A stretch of DNA of 64,000 nucleotides from Bacteroidetes bacterium HGW-Bacteroidetes-1. GTDB lineage: Bacteria > Bacteroidota > Bacteroidia > Bacteroidales > F082. Shown one piece after another: positions 35,548 to 44,060 of the stretch. The position numbers were made by a program, and so were the translations under genes. Positions within the stretch are counted from its first letter, which is position 1, and every line of letters begins with the position of its first letter. The stretch is taken from contig PHDU01000002.1 in the NCBI GenBank assembly GCA_002842755.1, positions 1-64,000 on the forward strand, in the 5' to 3' direction. The notes under the pieces were generated by a model, which ran no database searches, had not been told where the DNA came from, and saw only the letters and a list, made by a program, of their open reading frames with translations.

Positions 35548-36335
35548 AAAGAATTCTCAGCATATCAACCTGGATTTTAAGCGCAGCTGCCCTGGTAGCA
35601 TTGTTGGGATTTGCACGATATACCCATTTCAACACACCCATACAAGGACTTGAGTTAATAATTCAAGCGCAGGCAGATGGTGGTTTTATTGACCATGCTG
35701 AGATGAACCAGAACATTCGCACATTGACTGGAATTGAGGAAGCAAAACCTTTAAAATCAATACATATAAAAACGATTCGATCAAAGCTTCAGGATAATCC
35801 CTATATAGAAAAAACAGAGGCGTTTACAACCATTGAGGGTCATCTAAAAGTAAAACTATTTGAAAGAAAACCCATTCTTAGAATTTATACGCAATCCAAT
35901 CAATCGTTCTATATAGACCATGAGGGTATCATATTCCCAACCCATCCATATTACATTGCTCATGTGCTTGTTGCTAATGGTCATGTTGAACCCATTACCC
36001 TTGGAATAAAACATACGGTTAATATTCACGGTAAAGAATTTTTACAATCACCGCTTAAGGATATTGATGTATTAGCAAACGCAATATATCAAGATGAATT
36101 TTTAAAGGTATTGATCGATCAAATCTATTTTAACAGCCTTGGTCAGTTTGAACTCACTCCAAAGATAGGAATGGCAACTATTCTAATCGGGGATAGTCAG
36201 AATCTTGATCAAAAACTTGAAAACATTTCGATCTTTTTTAAATCAAAAGCTACGAGTCAGGAATTACTCAATTATAGCATAATTAACGCAATGTATACAA
36301 ATCAAATAGTTTGCACCAAAAGAGATACTTTATGA
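35541..36335 (+). CDS. ftsQ: Cell division protein FtsQ/DivIB
   Basis: A 264-residue bitopic protein in the ftsQ position before ftsA. One N-terminal transmembrane helix (about residues 8-26) precedes a POTRA-like domain: IHIKTIRSKLQDNPYIEKTEAFTTI in outline, then LKVKLFERKPILRIY. FtsQ scaffolds FtsL and regulates the septal synthase. Sequence is divergent from proteobacterial FtsQ, as usual in Bacteroidota. The stop overlaps ftsA by ATGA at 36332. Confidence 0.88.
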   Translation: MLKRILSISTWILSAAALVALLGFARYTHFNTPIQGLELIIQAQADGGFIDHAEMNQNIRTLTGIEEAKPLKSIHIKTIRSKLQDNPYIEKTEAFTTIEGHLKVKLFERKPILRIYTQSNQSFYIDHEGIIFPTHPYYIAHVLVANGHVEPITLGIKHTVNIHGKEFLQSPLKDIDVLANAIYQDEFLKVLIDQIYFNSLGQFELTPKIGMATILIGDSQNLDQKLENISIFFKSKATSQELLNYSIINAMYTNQIVCTKRDTL

Positions 36336-37645
36336 AAAGCTCAGAAATTATTGTTGGCTTAGATATAGGCACAACAAAGATCGCCTGTATCGTTGGTCGT
36401 CGCAACGAAAACGGTAAAATTGAAATTCTCGGACATGGAAAGTCAGAGTCCATTGGTGTTAAAAGGGGAATGGTATCCAATATTGAGGACACTGTCAACT
36501 CTATCAGGAAGGCTGTTGACGAAGCTACTACCAAATCAAAAGTTGACATTAAATATGTAAATGTAGGAATAGCAGGTCAACACATAAAAAGTTTACAACA
36601 TCGTGGAAGCCTAATTCGAGAATCAAACGAAAAGGAAATAAACCGACTTGAAGTTGACAAACTAATAAACGACATGTATAAACTGAGTATGGCAGCAGGA
36701 GAAGAAATCATTGATGTCATTCCTCAGGAATATATTATTGATGGAGAGCAGGGAGTTAAGCAACCTGTTGGCATGCTTGGAAGTAAGATCGAGGCCAATT
36801 TTCATGTTATCATTGGGCAAACTGCAGCTGCAAAAAATATTTTAAAATGCGTAAAAAGAGCAGGTTTGGAAATGGTTGACCTTATTCTTGAACCCATTGC
36901 TTCGGCAGAAGCGGTCTTGAGTGAAGAGGAAAAAGAAGCAGGTGTTGTTCTTGTAGATATAGGAGGTGGGACAACAGATATCGCTGTCTTTTACGATAAG
37001 GTGATACGTCATACTGCGGTAATACCTTTCGGGGGTGATATCATTACAGAAGATATCCGTGAAGGATGCACCATTATTAAAAAGCATGCAGAAGAGGTGA
37101 AAATTAAATTTGGATCTGCGCTTGCAAGTGAAAACAGGGATGATGAAGTCGTATCAATTCCCGGCATACGAGGTCGACCTCCTAAAGAGATTTCCTTCCG
37201 TAATCTGGCTTCAATCATTCAGGCACGCACCGAAGAAATTATTGATAATGTTTATTATGAGATCAAAAATTCAGGGCTCGAACGAAAGCTAATTGCGGGA
37301 ATTGTTCTAACAGGTGGAGGTGCGCTGATGAAACATATTGATCAGCTCTCTTCTTTTCTAACAGGAATGGAAGTACGTATCGGTTATCCTAATGAGCATC
37401 TTGCAAGCGGAACACCAGATGAACTCGCCAGTCCAATGTATGCAACTGGGATTGGGCTTGTAATTGAAGGTATCAAGCGATATGACTTTGAACAGGAGAT
37501 GGATCGTCTAAAAGACTCTACCGACCACGATTTAGATCTGGCAAGAAATAAAACCAAGATAAAATCAGAGGACTTAAAAGAAAAAAAGCGCCAAAGCTAC
37601 CTCGATAAGATTATCAAATTGTTTGACCGCGACCTGATCGAATAA
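36332..37645 (+). CDS. ftsA: Cell division protein FtsA
   Basis: FtsA is the actin-like ATPase that tethers FtsZ to the membrane. The phosphate-1 loop VGLDIGTTKIACIVG opens the protein, and the phosphate-2 segment VVLVDIGGGTTDIAVF and adenosine-motif VLTGGGALMKHI follow. The C-terminus ends with a basic amphipathic stretch (KKRQSYLDKIIKLFDRDLIE), the probable membrane-targeting helix. The ATG at 36332 overlaps the ftsQ stop; an in-frame start 21 bases earlier lies inside ftsQ and adds residues not seen in the family. Confidence 0.96.
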   Translation: MKSSEIIVGLDIGTTKIACIVGRRNENGKIEILGHGKSESIGVKRGMVSNIEDTVNSIRKAVDEATTKSKVDIKYVNVGIAGQHIKSLQHRGSLIRESNEKEINRLEVDKLINDMYKLSMAAGEEIIDVIPQEYIIDGEQGVKQPVGMLGSKIEANFHVIIGQTAAAKNILKCVKRAGLEMVDLILEPIASAEAVLSEEEKEAGVVLVDIGGGTTDIAVFYDKVIRHTAVIPFGGDIITEDIREGCTIIKKHAEEVKIKFGSALASENRDDEVVSIPGIRGRPPKEISFRNLASIIQARTEEIIDNVYYEIKNSGLERKLIAGIVLTGGGALMKHIDQLSSFLTGMEVRIGYPNEHLASGTPDELASPMYATGIGLVIEGIKRYDFEQEMDRLKDSTDHDLDLARNKTKIKSEDLKEKKRQSYLDKIIKLFDRDLIE

Positions 37646-37734
37646 ATTGATGTTATTAACTTTATGTTGTTAACAAAAAACTACAAAAAAGCGCACCATA
37701 TTAAATCAAGAAAGTAATTTTAAACCATACTAAT

Positions 37735-39372
37735 ATGCCACAAACACAAATGCTAAAATTTGAACACCCAAAAGAGCAATCTAATATTATCAAAGTAATT
37801 GGAGTTGGCGGCGGGGGAAGCAACGCTGTTACGCACATGTACCATCAAGGTATTAAAGGGGTAGATTTTGTTCTTTGCAATACTGACGCGCAAGCACTTG
37901 AAATAAGCCCTGTTCCAAACAAAATCCATCTTGGTAAGCGTCAGCTTGGTGCTGGGAATGTTCCTTCAGTTGGTCGTGATGCCGCTATCGAGACCGAAGA
38001 AGAAATAAGAGAATTACTCGAGCCACACACCAAAATGCTCTTTATTACTGCCGGTATGGGAGGAGGCACCGGAACAGGCGCTGCTCCAGTCGTTGCACGA
38101 ATTGCAAGTGAACTCGATATACTTACTGTTGGTATCGTGACACTCCCTTTCAGTTTTGAAGGAAAGAAACGTCGTCAACAAGCTATTGAAGGAATTGAAG
38201 AACTGAAAAAATATGTTGACACATTGCTAATTATCAGCAATGACAAGCTTAGAGAAGAGTATGGCAATATGCGTCTTACTGAGGCATTCAAAAAAGCAGA
38301 TGATGTGCTTACAACCGCTTCAAAAGGAATTGCAGAGATCATTACTGTAACAGGTCATATCAATGTTGATTTTGAGGATGTTAAAACTGTAATGAAGAAT
38401 AGTGGCAAAGCCATAATGGGCTCAGCTATTGCAGAGGGAGAAAACAGAGCACTTAAAGCAATTGAAGAGGCCATGAGGTCGCCACTTCTAAATGACTCTA
38501 GTATTTCTGGCGGAAGGAATATTCTTCTTTACATCACATCTGGAGAAGAAGAAATCTCTCTTGATGAAGTACACGAAATCACAGATTATATTCAGCAAAT
38601 TTGTGGCAATTCCGCTGAAGTTATCTGGGGTAACGGCGTTGATGCAAGCCTCAACAACAATATTGCAATCACCATTATTGCAACAGGATATGATACAGAT
38701 GACCTCATTACTATGAATAGTGGAGTCTCAAACATAAAAGTCAATCCTTTGTATGATAAAGTTTCTTCTACAAGCGCTCCGGTAAATCAGACTTCGGAAC
38801 AAGAAAAACCTGTCAGAATGCACACATTGAGTAATGCTATAGAAAATGATCACTCGATGCAAAATGAACCTTCAATCCCATCAGAAACTTTCCCAAAACC
38901 ATCGGATACAGGAAAAATGAAAATCCATCGTCTTTTTGAAGAAGAGGTCAGCAATTCAGAAAAGTCGAATGAAACGGTTGAAGAAAACATAACATCAAGC
39001 ATAGCACAGGATGTTTCAATGGAAGCTGATGACATTTTTTTTGAAGTAACCAATCCACAACCTTCTGTAATTAATAAATCGGAAATTGAACATCAATATT
39101 CTTCTTTTCGTCAGTCAGAGAGTGAAAATGAGCGAATTGAGATGGAAAAGAAGTCCATCGAACGTCAGACCAGACTCAAAGCTATGAGCATGAAACTTAA
39201 GACGGATGAAGGAATTAAGGAGCTTGAAAACCAGCCTGCTTATCAGCGTAAAGGCACCGAACTAAAAAACGGAAGTGAGTCTTCTGATATTTCACGCTAT
39301 AGTATTAATGGTGATCAGGGTAAGCCAGGGCTTCGATCTGATAATTCATTTCTTCATGATAATGTTGATTAA
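37735..39372 (+). CDS. ftsZ: Cell division protein FtsZ
   Basis: The tubulin-like GTPase of the Z ring. The N-terminal IKVIGVGGGGSNAVTHM and the tubulin signature GGGTGTGAAPVVA (near residues 107-119) are intact. At 545 residues it is much longer than E. coli FtsZ (383) because of an about 190-residue C-terminal linker rich in Ser, Glu, Asn and Lys. It ends in NSFLHDNVD, the usual Bacteroidota tail peptide position that should contact FtsA. A gap of 89 bases after ftsA leaves room for its own promoter, but none was recognised. Confidence 0.97.
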   Translation: MPQTQMLKFEHPKEQSNIIKVIGVGGGGSNAVTHMYHQGIKGVDFVLCNTDAQALEISPVPNKIHLGKRQLGAGNVPSVGRDAAIETEEEIRELLEPHTKMLFITAGMGGGTGTGAAPVVARIASELDILTVGIVTLPFSFEGKKRRQQAIEGIEELKKYVDTLLIISNDKLREEYGNMRLTEAFKKADDVLTTASKGIAEIITVTGHINVDFEDVKTVMKNSGKAIMGSAIAEGENRALKAIEEAMRSPLLNDSSISGGRNILLYITSGEEEISLDEVHEITDYIQQICGNSAEVIWGNGVDASLNNNIAITIIATGYDTDDLITMNSGVSNIKVNPLYDKVSSTSAPVNQTSEQEKPVRMHTLSNAIENDHSMQNEPSIPSETFPKPSDTGKMKIHRLFEEEVSNSEKSNETVEENITSSIAQDVSMEADDIFFEVTNPQPSVINKSEIEHQYSSFRQSESENERIEMEKKSIERQTRLKAMSMKLKTDEGIKELENQPAYQRKGTELKNGSESSDISRYSINGDQGKPGLRSDNSFLHDNVD

Positions 39373-39383
39373 AACATTTCATT

Positions 39384-39839
39384 ATGGAATTAGAAATAAA
39401 AATCAATACTGATATCAAACAGGCCATGCTGGCAAAAGATATGCGAAAGTTAAATGCTTTACGCGCTATCAAGGCGGCACTCTTGCTTGAGAAAACAGGA
39501 AAGGATGTAAACAGCGGTATTATTCCGGAAAGTGTAGAACTTAAAATGCTTCAAAAACTTGTAAAACAAAGAAAAGAAGCAGCCAGCATCTATACTGAGC
39601 AGCATCGGCCCGATTTGGCTGAAGAAGAAATATATCAGGCTGAAATCATTGAAATGTATCTTCCGATCCAAATCACCGAAAAAGAAATAATAACTATTAT
39701 TGAAGGTATCATTGCTGAGACAGGAGCTTCTTCGATTCGTGAAATGGGGAGGGTAATGGGCATTGCTTCAGCACGCTTATCTGGAAAAGCCGACAATCAA
39801 ACTGTTGCGAAGATTATTAAAACACTGCTTGAAAAATAA
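39384..39839 (+). CDS. GatB/YqeY domain protein
   Basis: A 151-residue YqeY-family protein related to the C-terminal tail domain of GatB. Features are LNALRAIKAALLLEKTG, the KMLQKLVKQRKEAASIY helix and the late GRVMGIASARLSGKADNQTVAKII pattern that binds the tRNA elbow in GatB. The free-standing protein has no established function, although a tRNA-related role is often suggested. It follows ftsZ by 11 bases and ends the dcw transcript, before the terminator at 39869-39899. Confidence 0.93.
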   Translation: MELEIKINTDIKQAMLAKDMRKLNALRAIKAALLLEKTGKDVNSGIIPESVELKMLQKLVKQRKEAASIYTEQHRPDLAEEEIYQAEIIEMYLPIQITEKEIITIIEGIIAETGASSIREMGRVMGIASARLSGKADNQTVAKIIKTLLEK

Positions 39840-39868
39840 TTTTTTTACTTATAATTTTGGGGGGGTAT

Positions 39869-39899
39869 AAAAAAAAGGAGTCAATTGACTCCTTTTTTT
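39869..39899. terminator. Strong bidirectional terminator
   Basis: The perfect palindrome GGAGTCAATTGACTCC (39877-39892) is flanked by eight A on the left and seven T on the right, so it can terminate the dcw/yqeY transcript and the convergent tsf transcript. A run of seven G lies shortly before it at 39859-39865. Confidence 0.88.
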
Positions 39900-39922
39900 A
39901 ATTCGTATAATGCAATAGGAGA

Positions 39923-40753
39923 TTACCCAAGCATAACCCGGTTAAAGGCCGTAACGGTTAGATCCTTTGCTGACTCGCTCAGATATTGGCGAACTGATTT
40001 CTTATTTTCACGAACAAAATCCTGATTCAGTAGCGTGCTTTCACGGTAGAACTTATTCAATTTACCACGAGCAATTTTTTCTAACATTTCTTCAGGTTTA
40101 CCTTCGTTACGTGCCTGTTCCATTCCAATCTCTATTTCACGCTGTATTGCAGCCTGAGGCACATCTGATTCATCTACTGCAACAGGATCCATTGCAGCAA
40201 CCTGCATTGCGAGCTCGTGTCCAATCTGTTCAACTTTCGGTGCATCAGCTTTACTGAGACCAATGATTGTAGCTAATCTGTTACCTGGATGAATATAAGC
40301 AGCTGTTATTGGAGCTTCAATTTTGAAGAAAGCACCCATATCAATTTTTTCACCTATGATTCCTGTTTGATCAATTATGGTTTCTCCAACGGTTCTTCCA
40401 TTCACATCCATAGCCTTTAGTTCTTCAGCTGTTTCAATCTTATTATCAACAGCAAGATCAAGGATACTGTGAGCATACTTTACAAAATCAAGATTTTTTG
40501 CAACAAAGTCTGTTTCACAGTTTATCATCAGCACTGCTGCATATGTCATGTCCTTGCTAATCTTCGAGATAACAACACCTTCTGTAGCATCCCGATCAGC
40601 ACGCTTTGCAGCTACTTTCTGACCTTTTTTGCGGAGGTAGTCAACTGCTTGCTCCATATCACCATTGCTTTCGACGAGGGCTTTTTTACAATCCATCATT
40701 CCAGCTCCGGTAGATTTTCTTAGCTCATTAACTTGTGAGGCGGTAATATTCAT
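39923..40753 (-). CDS. tsf: Translation elongation factor Ts
   Basis: EF-Ts, the nucleotide exchange factor for EF-Tu. The N-terminal UBA-like domain reads VNELRKSTGAGMMDCKKAL, followed by the paired core domains with LMINCETDFVAKN and the GKPEEMLEKIARGKL segment. At 276 residues it has normal length. It follows rpsB by 19 bases, the universal rpsB-tsf order. Confidence 0.97.
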   Translation of the reverse strand: MNITASQVNELRKSTGAGMMDCKKALVESNGDMEQAVDYLRKKGQKVAAKRADRDATEGVVISKISKDMTYAAVLMINCETDFVAKNLDFVKYAHSILDLAVDNKIETAEELKAMDVNGRTVGETIIDQTGIIGEKIDMGAFFKIEAPITAAYIHPGNRLATIIGLSKADAPKVEQIGHELAMQVAAMDPVAVDESDVPQAAIQREIEIGMEQARNEGKPEEMLEKIARGKLNKFYRESTLLNQDFVRENKKSVRQYLSESAKDLTVTAFNRVMLG

Positions 40754-40772
40754 TTCTTATCTTTTAATAGGA

Positions 40773-41657
40773 TTATTGTTTCTTTGATACAGGGCGACGT
40801 GGTCTTTTTGAACGGCCTGAAGCATCGTCGGCAGGCTTATTCCGTCCAGCATTTCCCTTAGAATCTTTATCTTTTGAGTCTTCATCATCATCACTGAATG
40901 ATCTTGAACCTGCGTCCATTGTTTCGTCATCATCCATCTCCTTTTCATCCTGATTCTTATCCTTTGCTAATTTTCTATCATTTAATCCTTCTTCAATGGC
41001 TTCGGTCATCGTACGAATGATCAATGAAATCGATTTTGAAGCGTCATCATTTCCAGGAATAGGGAAATCGATTAGGTTTGGATTAGCGTTGGTATCAATA
41101 ATTGCAAACGTTGGGATGTTAAGTTTGCGTGCTTCAGCAACAGCAATATGCTCTTTAACAACATCAACTACGAAAATTGCAGAAGGCAGGCGACTCAAAT
41201 CAGAGATACTACCCAGGTTTTTTTCTAGCTTTTCACGTTCGCGTTGAATTTGAAGACGTTCTCTTTTCGAAAGGTTGAGGTAAGAGTCGCTTACCATCAA
41301 TTTATCGATATTGGTCATTTTTCGAACTGCTTTACGGATAGTCGCAAAGTTAGTCAACATTCCACCAGGCCAACGTTCGGTAACATAAGGCATACCAACT
41401 TTTGATACCTCATCTGCAATAATTTGCTTTGCTTGTTTTTTTGTAGCAACAAACAGAATTTTTTTTCCGGAACGCGAAAGTTGACGAATTGCGTTGTAGG
41501 CTTCATCAATTTTTGCCTGAGTTTTGTATAAGTCAATGATATGAATTCCATTGCGCTCCATAAAAATGTAGGGAGCCATATTTGGATTCCATTTTCTTTT
41601 CAGGTGTCCGAAATGAACTCCTGCATCTAATAATTCTTCGAAAGTTACTTTTGACAT
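40773..41657 (-). CDS. rpsB: 30S ribosomal protein S2 with long charged tail
   Basis: Ribosomal protein S2. The start MSKVTFEELLDAGVHFGH at 41657 matches the family; a longer frame to 41687 is rejected. Core motifs such as WNPNMAPYIFMERNGIHIID, PYVTERWPGGMLTNF and TNANPNLIDFPIPGNDD are intact. Residues from about 230 to 294 form a tail of alternating acidic (DDDETMD, DDDEDSKDKD) and then basic (RSKRPRRPVSKKQ) low-complexity sequence, longer than in E. coli S2 (241 residues in total). A hairpin lies in the leader at 41695-41734. Confidence 0.96.
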   Translation of the reverse strand: MSKVTFEELLDAGVHFGHLKRKWNPNMAPYIFMERNGIHIIDLYKTQAKIDEAYNAIRQLSRSGKKILFVATKKQAKQIIADEVSKVGMPYVTERWPGGMLTNFATIRKAVRKMTNIDKLMVSDSYLNLSKRERLQIQREREKLEKNLGSISDLSRLPSAIFVVDVVKEHIAVAEARKLNIPTFAIIDTNANPNLIDFPIPGNDDASKSISLIIRTMTEAIEEGLNDRKLAKDKNQDEKEMDDDETMDAGSRSFSDDDEDSKDKDSKGNAGRNKPADDASGRSKRPRRPVSKKQ

Positions 41658-41694
41658 AAAATTTGTATTAAAATTGTTTACATTCACTTAAAAC

Positions 41695-41734
41695 AATTGT
41701 TGAGTAGATCTGCAGGACAGACATCTCAACAATT
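41695..41734 (-). ncRNA. Leader hairpin upstream of rpsB
   Basis: AATTGTTGAG (41695-41704) and CTCAACAATT (41725-41734) are perfect 10-base inverted arms. An inner TCTG/CAGA stem (41709-41712 with 41718-41721) sits on top after an internal loop. It lies 38-77 bases before the rpsB ATG and 37 bases after rpsI. No T-tract follows in the minus direction beyond TTTT, so an S2-responsive leader or an attenuator is as likely as a terminator. Confidence 0.5.
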
Positions 41735-41770
41735 TGGATACTAAACACAATCGTTTTGCCCACTAAAAGA

Positions 41771-42157
41771 CTAACGTTTGCTAAACTGGAATTTCTTACG
41801 GGCTTTTGGCTGTCCCGGTTTCTTACGTTCTACCATGCGTGGGTCACGTCGCATTAAACCTTTTGCTTTGAGAACAGGGCGATATTCAGGGTTGATCTCA
41901 ACGAGAGCACGGCTTATTCCAAGACTCAGAGCTTCAGCCTGACCATTGATTCCGCCTCCGGCAAGGTTAACCTTAATATCATATTTACCTAAATTATCGG
42001 TAAGAGACAAAGGCTGCTCAACTACAAATTGAAGGATACCAGTTGGAAAATAATCCTTGAAATCTCTCTTGTTAACCACGATGCTGCCACTCCCGCTTTT
42101 AAGATAAACGCGTGCTACGGCAGTTTTTCTCCTACCTAAGGCATTGATAACTTCCAT
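41771..42157 (-). CDS. rpsI: 30S ribosomal protein S9
   Basis: Ribosomal protein S9, 128 residues. ALGRRKTAVARVYLKSG at the start, the GGGINGQAEALSLGISRAL centre and the basic KKPGQPKARKKFQFSKR C-terminus, which reaches the P-site tRNA, are all as expected. It follows rplM by 4 bases, the usual pair. Confidence 0.97.
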   Translation of the reverse strand: MEVINALGRRKTAVARVYLKSGSGSIVVNKRDFKDYFPTGILQFVVEQPLSLTDNLGKYDIKVNLAGGGINGQAEALSLGISRALVEINPEYRPVLKAKGLMRRDPRMVERKKPGQPKARKKFQFSKR

Positions 42158-42161
42158 AATG

Positions 42162-42617
42162 CTATTTAATTGAATTTAAATTGATTTGAGTTGGTTGCTG
42201 AGCCTCGTGTTTGTGATCGGGACCTGCATAAACATAAAGATTGCGAAATAATTCCGCTCCAAGTTTTGTTTTTGGCAGCATTCCTTTTACTGCGTGCTCA
42301 ACAACAGCAATTGGTTTTCTTTTTAACTCCTCTAATACTGTACGTGTGCGCTTTCCACCCGGGTATCCGGTATGGCGTATGTAGTACTTGTTTTCCATTT
42401 TATTTCCTGTGAGGGCAATCTTTTCAGCATTAACCACAATCACATTATCGCCACAATCACTGTGGGGAGTATAGGACGTTTTGTGTTTTCCTCTGATAAT
42501 TTTTGCAATCTCTGAAGCCAAACGACCCAGAATTTGCCCTTCAGCATCTATCACCATCCATTTTTTGTCAGCATTCTCTTTGTTGACGCTGATTGTTTTG
42601 TAACTCAGTGTATTCAT
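42162..42617 (-). CDS. rplM: 50S ribosomal protein L13
   Basis: Ribosomal protein L13, 151 residues from the ATG at 42617; an extended frame to 42686 overlaps the promoter and is rejected. The family core WMVIDAEGQILGRLASEIA, GDNVIVVNAEKIALTGNK and HTGYPGG, AVKGMLPKTKLG segments are present. It is the first gene of rplM-rpsI-rpsB-tsf. The leader has an inverted pair CGTTTT/AAAACG (42639-42644, 42661-42666) that could fold into a small hairpin. Confidence 0.97.
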   Translation of the reverse strand: MNTLSYKTISVNKENADKKWMVIDAEGQILGRLASEIAKIIRGKHKTSYTPHSDCGDNVIVVNAEKIALTGNKMENKYYIRHTGYPGGKRTRTVLEELKRKPIAVVEHAVKGMLPKTKLGAELFRNLYVYAGPDHKHEAQQPTQINLNSIK

Positions 42618-42671
42618 TGACTTTATAATTTCATCTTTCGTTTTAGTACATACTCTTCCCAAAACGGGGTG

Positions 42672-42702
42672 CAAAAATAGTAACAATTTTCTATTCCAAC
42701 AA
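42672..42702 (-). promoter_or_regulatory. Promoter of rplM-rpsI-rpsB-tsf
   Basis: On the minus strand TATTTTTG (42672-42679) is an exact -7 box. TTG triplets lie 17 bases (42697-42699) and 20 bases (42700-42702) upstream, either of which could be the -33 element. Confidence 0.6.
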
Positions 42703-42878
42703 ATTTACTAACAACATTTTGTTGATAATCTGTCAAATGTCGATATTTCTTTGTTGTTATTGATCTTTATATCTAATTTCACTTTATTGAAATACCTTAA
42801 AAGCACTAGCAATCATCTTTTCAGTAATCTATTTATGCCTCAAAAAACTTTAAAGTCTTTGCCTTAAAAACTGGATCA

Positions 42879-42908
42879 TTGACAGTAAAAAATTCTTTAT
42901 TACTTTTG
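42879..42908 (+). promoter_or_regulatory. Promoter of gldA
   Basis: TTG (42879-42881), a 19-base spacer and TACTTTTG (42901-42908) match the Bacteroidota promoter consensus exactly, 34 bases before the ATG. Confidence 0.7.
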
Positions 42909-42942
42909 CCTCAACCAGTTTATTTGATTCCGGACGAAAAAT

Positions 42943-43851
42943 ATGTCTATAACAGTTAGTAACATTACCAAACTTTACGGGGAGCAAAAGGCACTCGATA
43001 GCATCAACATCACCATTCATCCTGGTGAGATTGTTGGTTTGCTGGGACCAAACGGTGCCGGAAAATCAACATTAATGAAAATTCTCAGCTGTTTCATCCC
43101 ACCAACATCCGGAACGGCATCTGTATTAGGTTTTGATGTGCAGGAGAACCCAATAGAAGTAAGGAGGCGTGTAGGTTATCTCCCTGAAAACAATCCACTT
43201 TACACTGATATGTACGTGCGCGAATACCTTAGCTTTGTTGCTGGAATTCATCATTTAGGCAAGAAATCGAAGGAGCGCATAAATGAAATGATCTCCCTCA
43301 CCGGGCTTGAAATTGAAGTACATAAAAAAATTGAAATGCTTTCAAAAGGATACAAACAGCGCGTCGGTATTGCTCAGGCTCTTCTTCACGATCCGCAAGT
43401 ACTCATTCTCGATGAACCCACTGCAGGTCTTGATCCAAATCAACTCATTGATATACGCAACCTGATTAAAGAAATAGGAAAGAAAAAAACTGTAATTCTT
43501 TCAACACATATCATGCAAGAGGTTGAGGCTGTTTGCGATCGTGTCATCATTATCAACAATGGAAAAGTTGTTGCAGATGATAAAACAGAAAACATTACCA
43601 AACAAAAAGGAGAAGATTTAATACTTGTTGAATTTGATAAGGAATTGGATACTAACAGTTTCAGATCCATTTCTAACATAAAAAACATAAAAAAATCAGA
43701 GGGTTACAACTGGATACTCGAACCATATCCCAATAAAGATATCAGGCCAGAACTGACCAGATGGGCCGTGCAACACAACATCACCATACTTTCGATGAAA
43801 AAACAAACATCGACTATGGAAGAATCATTTCATCGCCTGACGAATCAATAA
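42943..43851 (+). CDS. gldA: ABC transporter ATP-binding protein GldA-like
   Basis: A 302-residue ABC ATPase closest in pattern to GldA, the ATPase of the GldA-GldF-GldG complex. Walker A GPNGAGKST (about residues 36-44), signature LSKGYKQR (133-140), Walker B VLILDEP and a switch His in STHIM are intact. The about 80-residue C-terminal extension after the ATPase core fits GldA. gldF and gldG are not adjacent in this window, so the membrane partner is unseen. Many non-gliding Bacteroidota also carry GldA homologues, so gliding cannot be concluded. Confidence 0.82.
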   Translation: MSITVSNITKLYGEQKALDSINITIHPGEIVGLLGPNGAGKSTLMKILSCFIPPTSGTASVLGFDVQENPIEVRRRVGYLPENNPLYTDMYVREYLSFVAGIHHLGKKSKERINEMISLTGLEIEVHKKIEMLSKGYKQRVGIAQALLHDPQVLILDEPTAGLDPNQLIDIRNLIKEIGKKKTVILSTHIMQEVEAVCDRVIIINNGKVVADDKTENITKQKGEDLILVEFDKELDTNSFRSISNIKNIKKSEGYNWILEPYPNKDIRPELTRWAVQHNITILSMKKQTSTMEESFHRLTNQ

Positions 43852-43947
43852 TATCAATTATGATTTAAGAGATACTTAATCATTTGAGACCTCACTTTAT
43901 GCTTGTTGCGATTAGAATAACTTTTCCATTTTTTTCTTAATTAAAGG

Positions 43948-43974
43948 TTGGTATAAATCATTTTTATACCTTTG
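43948..43974 (+). promoter_or_regulatory. Promoter of metK with overlapping dyad
   Basis: TTG (43948-43950) and the exact -7 box TACCTTTG (43967-43974) are separated by 16 bases, slightly short. The palindrome GGTATAAA-N5-TTTATACC (43950-43970) lies across both elements. Transcription from here would include the SAM-II candidate. Confidence 0.5.
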
Positions 43975-44007
43975 CAAGCGAAAATTTTCAATCCTTACAT
44001 TTGAAAA

Positions 44008-44060
44008 TTTGTGGAAAGATTTGATTGATTGCAACCACAGTAAAAAATGCTAAACCAAAA
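44008..44060 (+). ncRNA. SAM-II riboswitch candidate, metK leader
   Basis: The metK leader matches the SAM-II (metA-type) aptamer. Stem P1 is TGTGG (44010-44014) with CCACA (44035-44039). Its loop holds GATTT (44018-44022), then five bases, then ATTGCAA (44028-44034), as in the structurally solved SAM-II RNA with GAUUU and AUUGCAA six bases apart. Downstream, ATGCTAAACC (44047-44056) supplies the GCTAAA segment that pairs back with TTGC, and CAA (44056-44058) can pair with TTG in the loop to extend the pseudoknot. SAM-binding control of S-adenosylmethionine synthetase is chemically sensible. Position between promoter and ATG also fits. Assigned by eye, without a covariance model. Confidence 0.72.

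Larger units (their letters stand above)
42618..42942. other. Divergent control region of rplM and gldA
   Basis: A 325-base region without a gene. It contains the minus-strand rplM promoter (42672-42702) and the plus-strand gldA promoter (42879-42908). The rest is AT-rich with no recognised motif. Confidence 0.65.

Noticed and set aside
39859-39865. Run of seven G before the terminator, considered as a slippage site or frameshift
   Set aside because: It lies after the yqeY stop in noncoding DNA, so it cannot affect a protein; may only be a sequencing-error risk.
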